From assembly GCA_020439485.1 (NCBI GenBank), contig JAGQSP010000053.1:1-6732 (forward strand): a stretch of DNA of 6,732 nucleotides. The letters run 5' to 3'. Each line of letters begins with the position of its first letter. Positions within the stretch are counted from its first letter, which is position 1. The position numbers and the translations under genes were made by a program. This DNA is from Acidimicrobiales bacterium. Its GTDB lineage: Bacteria; Actinomycetota; Acidimicrobiia; Acidimicrobiales; Poriferisodalaceae. The notes below the pieces were generated by a model. That model was not told the DNA's origin, searched no databases, and saw only the letters and a list, made by a program, of their open reading frames with translations. Shown piece after piece: positions 6,040-6,732 of this stretch.

Positions 6040-6212
6040 TGGAAGCCACGCGGGCCACTCCCTCGCGTGTTGGTCTGTGCGTCGAGTGCGGGTTCGACTG
6101 GGACTCGCAGCGGGATGTGGTGCTGGCCGGTTTCGGACCGGCCGTCGACCTGGTTCGGCGGATGCTCCACGAGTTGATACACCACGGTGGCGACTTGGCA
6201 CCTGAACCGTGA
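6039..6212 (+). CDS. 57-residue ORF, probable internally deleted DinB-like protein
   Basis: A short ORF starts at the ATG within TGATG (6037-6041) and ends at TGA 6210-6212. It overlaps the GTG start of the acetyltransferase, so both ends are coupled to neighbours. The N-terminus has CVECGFDWD (residues 14-22, a CxxC pair). This resembles the start of actinobacterial DinB-like (DinB_2/maleylpyruvate isomerase-like) proteins, which often begin with C-x-x-CGF-D. The C-terminus has LHELIHHGGDL (about 43-53), resembling the H-x3-HH-G segment near the end of the same superfamily. Those proteins are usually about 150-200 residues, so the central four-helix part is missing, as if by an in-frame deletion. 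It may be a decayed remnant kept open by chance or by coupling, or a genuine small metal-binding protein. The assignment rests on motif resemblance only. Confidence 0.5.
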   Translation: MEATRATPSRVGLCVECGFDWDSQRDVVLAGFGPAVDLVRRMLHELIHHGGDLAPEP

Positions 6213-6694
6213 GCGCTGTGAAGATTCGTGATGCGCAGCCGGCGGATGCCCCCGACATCGCTGCCTATCACCGCCGCTGCTTTGAGTCGACGTATGCGGG
6301 TCACATCGCCCGAGGTGAGCTGCAGATCCCCGACATCGACCTGGTCCGAGCCCAGTTCGAACGCTGGTTTGTGCCTGGATCGGAGTTCGTGACACGGGTG
6401 GCCGACGTCGACGGACGTCCCGTCGCCCACGTAACCGTGAGCGCCAACCTTCTGGTCCACTTGTTCGTCGATCCATCGCGACAGGGGACCGGGTTGGGGC
6501 GCAGGCTCCTGGCGTTGGGTGAGTCGATACTCGCCGAGGCGGGCCATTCGGCCTTCGAGCTCCATGCGAGGGTCGAGAACGTCGCCGCCATCGGGTTCTA
6601 CCAAAGCGCCGGATGGGCCATGACGGGGCACCGACTCCAGACCGAAGAGCACGGCATCACCTATGAGGAACACGTCCTGGTCAAGGGGGCGTGA
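6209..6694 (+). CDS. GNAT-family N-acetyltransferase
   Basis: This 161-residue cytosolic acetyltransferase has normal GNAT length. The fold can be followed from the first strand (KIRDAQPADA, about 5-14) to the acetyl-CoA pyrophosphate loop RQGTGLG at 91-97, which follows strand LLVHLFVDP. The motif-B region is ELHARVENVAAIGFYQSAGW at about 117-136, with N124 and Y131 in the positions where GNAT enzymes keep the CoA-contacting Asn and the general-acid Tyr. The acceptor substrate is unknown; the arrangement is closest to RimI-like or small-molecule GNATs. The start is GTG at 6209, in a GTGA overlap with the preceding small ORF. A second in-frame GTG at 6218 is possible, and neither has a clear Shine-Dalgarno sequence, so translational coupling is likely. 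Confidence 0.9.
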   Translation: MSAVKIRDAQPADAPDIAAYHRRCFESTYAGHIARGELQIPDIDLVRAQFERWFVPGSEFVTRVADVDGRPVAHVTVSANLLVHLFVDPSRQGTGLGRRLLALGESILAEAGHSAFELHARVENVAAIGFYQSAGWAMTGHRLQTEEHGITYEEHVLVKGA

Positions 6695-6732
6695 CTGCGG
6701 TCGGGTGGATGTCGCCGCGGACGCGTGGTGGC
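6691..6732 (+). CDS. Possible start of a further gene, cut by window end
   Basis: A GTG at 6691 overlaps the acetyltransferase stop in GTGA, the same arrangement as the junction at 6209-6212. Its frame stays open for the 14 codons left in the window. An alternative ATG lies in the same frame at 6709. Fourteen codons are too few to recognise a family, and the call rests only on the overlap pattern. Confidence 0.25.
   Translation, partial: MTAVGWMSPRTRGG

Overview
The window is a high-GC stretch (roughly two thirds G+C by eye) with compact gene spacing, start/stop overlaps, and an F420-type luciferase-like oxidoreductase, a DUF427 protein and an MMPL transporter. This points to an actinomycete-type chromosome. 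A lineage such as Acidimicrobiia is my guess from overall style; no marker gene here proves it. There are no tRNA or rRNA genes, CRISPR arrays, phage genes or complete insertion sequences. Most of the window is ordinary chromosomal sequence.

Layout. Positions 1-162 hold the 3' end of a DUF427 gene, convergent with a TetR-family regulator at 168-734 (minus strand). The 193 bases at 735-927 separate the regulator from a divergent 773-residue MMPL/RND-type membrane transporter (928-3249, plus). This intergenic region is the best-structured part of the window. It carries two copies of the same 5-bp inverted repeat with a 6-bp spacer, GCTAC-N6-GTAGC: one abuts the tetR start (737-752) and one lies just ahead of the transporter (889-904). 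Between them are a near-perfect direct repeat and a hairpin. The simplest reading is a self-regulating TetR switch controlling an exporter of unknown substrate. A strong 11-bp hairpin after the transporter (3257-3282) separates it from a short-chain dehydrogenase/reductase (3311-4048).

The reductase converges on a luciferase-like, probably F420-dependent oxidoreductase (4060-4974, minus). That gene is divergent from a zinc-dependent medium-chain dehydrogenase (5008-6039, plus) across only 33 bp, and both starts look leaderless. The dehydrogenase begins a chain of overlapping genes. TGATG joins it to a 57-residue ORF (6039-6212) that looks like an internally deleted DinB-like protein. GTGA joins that ORF to a GNAT acetyltransferase (6209-6694), and a second GTGA joins the acetyltransferase to a possible next gene cut off by the window end.

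How they work together. The tetR-mmpL pair is a plausible regulated efflux or lipid-export module. The three oxidoreductases are of types often found in actinobacterial lipid or xenobiotic metabolism, but nothing in the sequence fixes a shared substrate. I see no convincing new multi-gene system. The items most worth a second look are the paired operator, the miniature DinB-like ORF, the extra membrane hairpin in the transporter and the back-to-back leaderless promoters.
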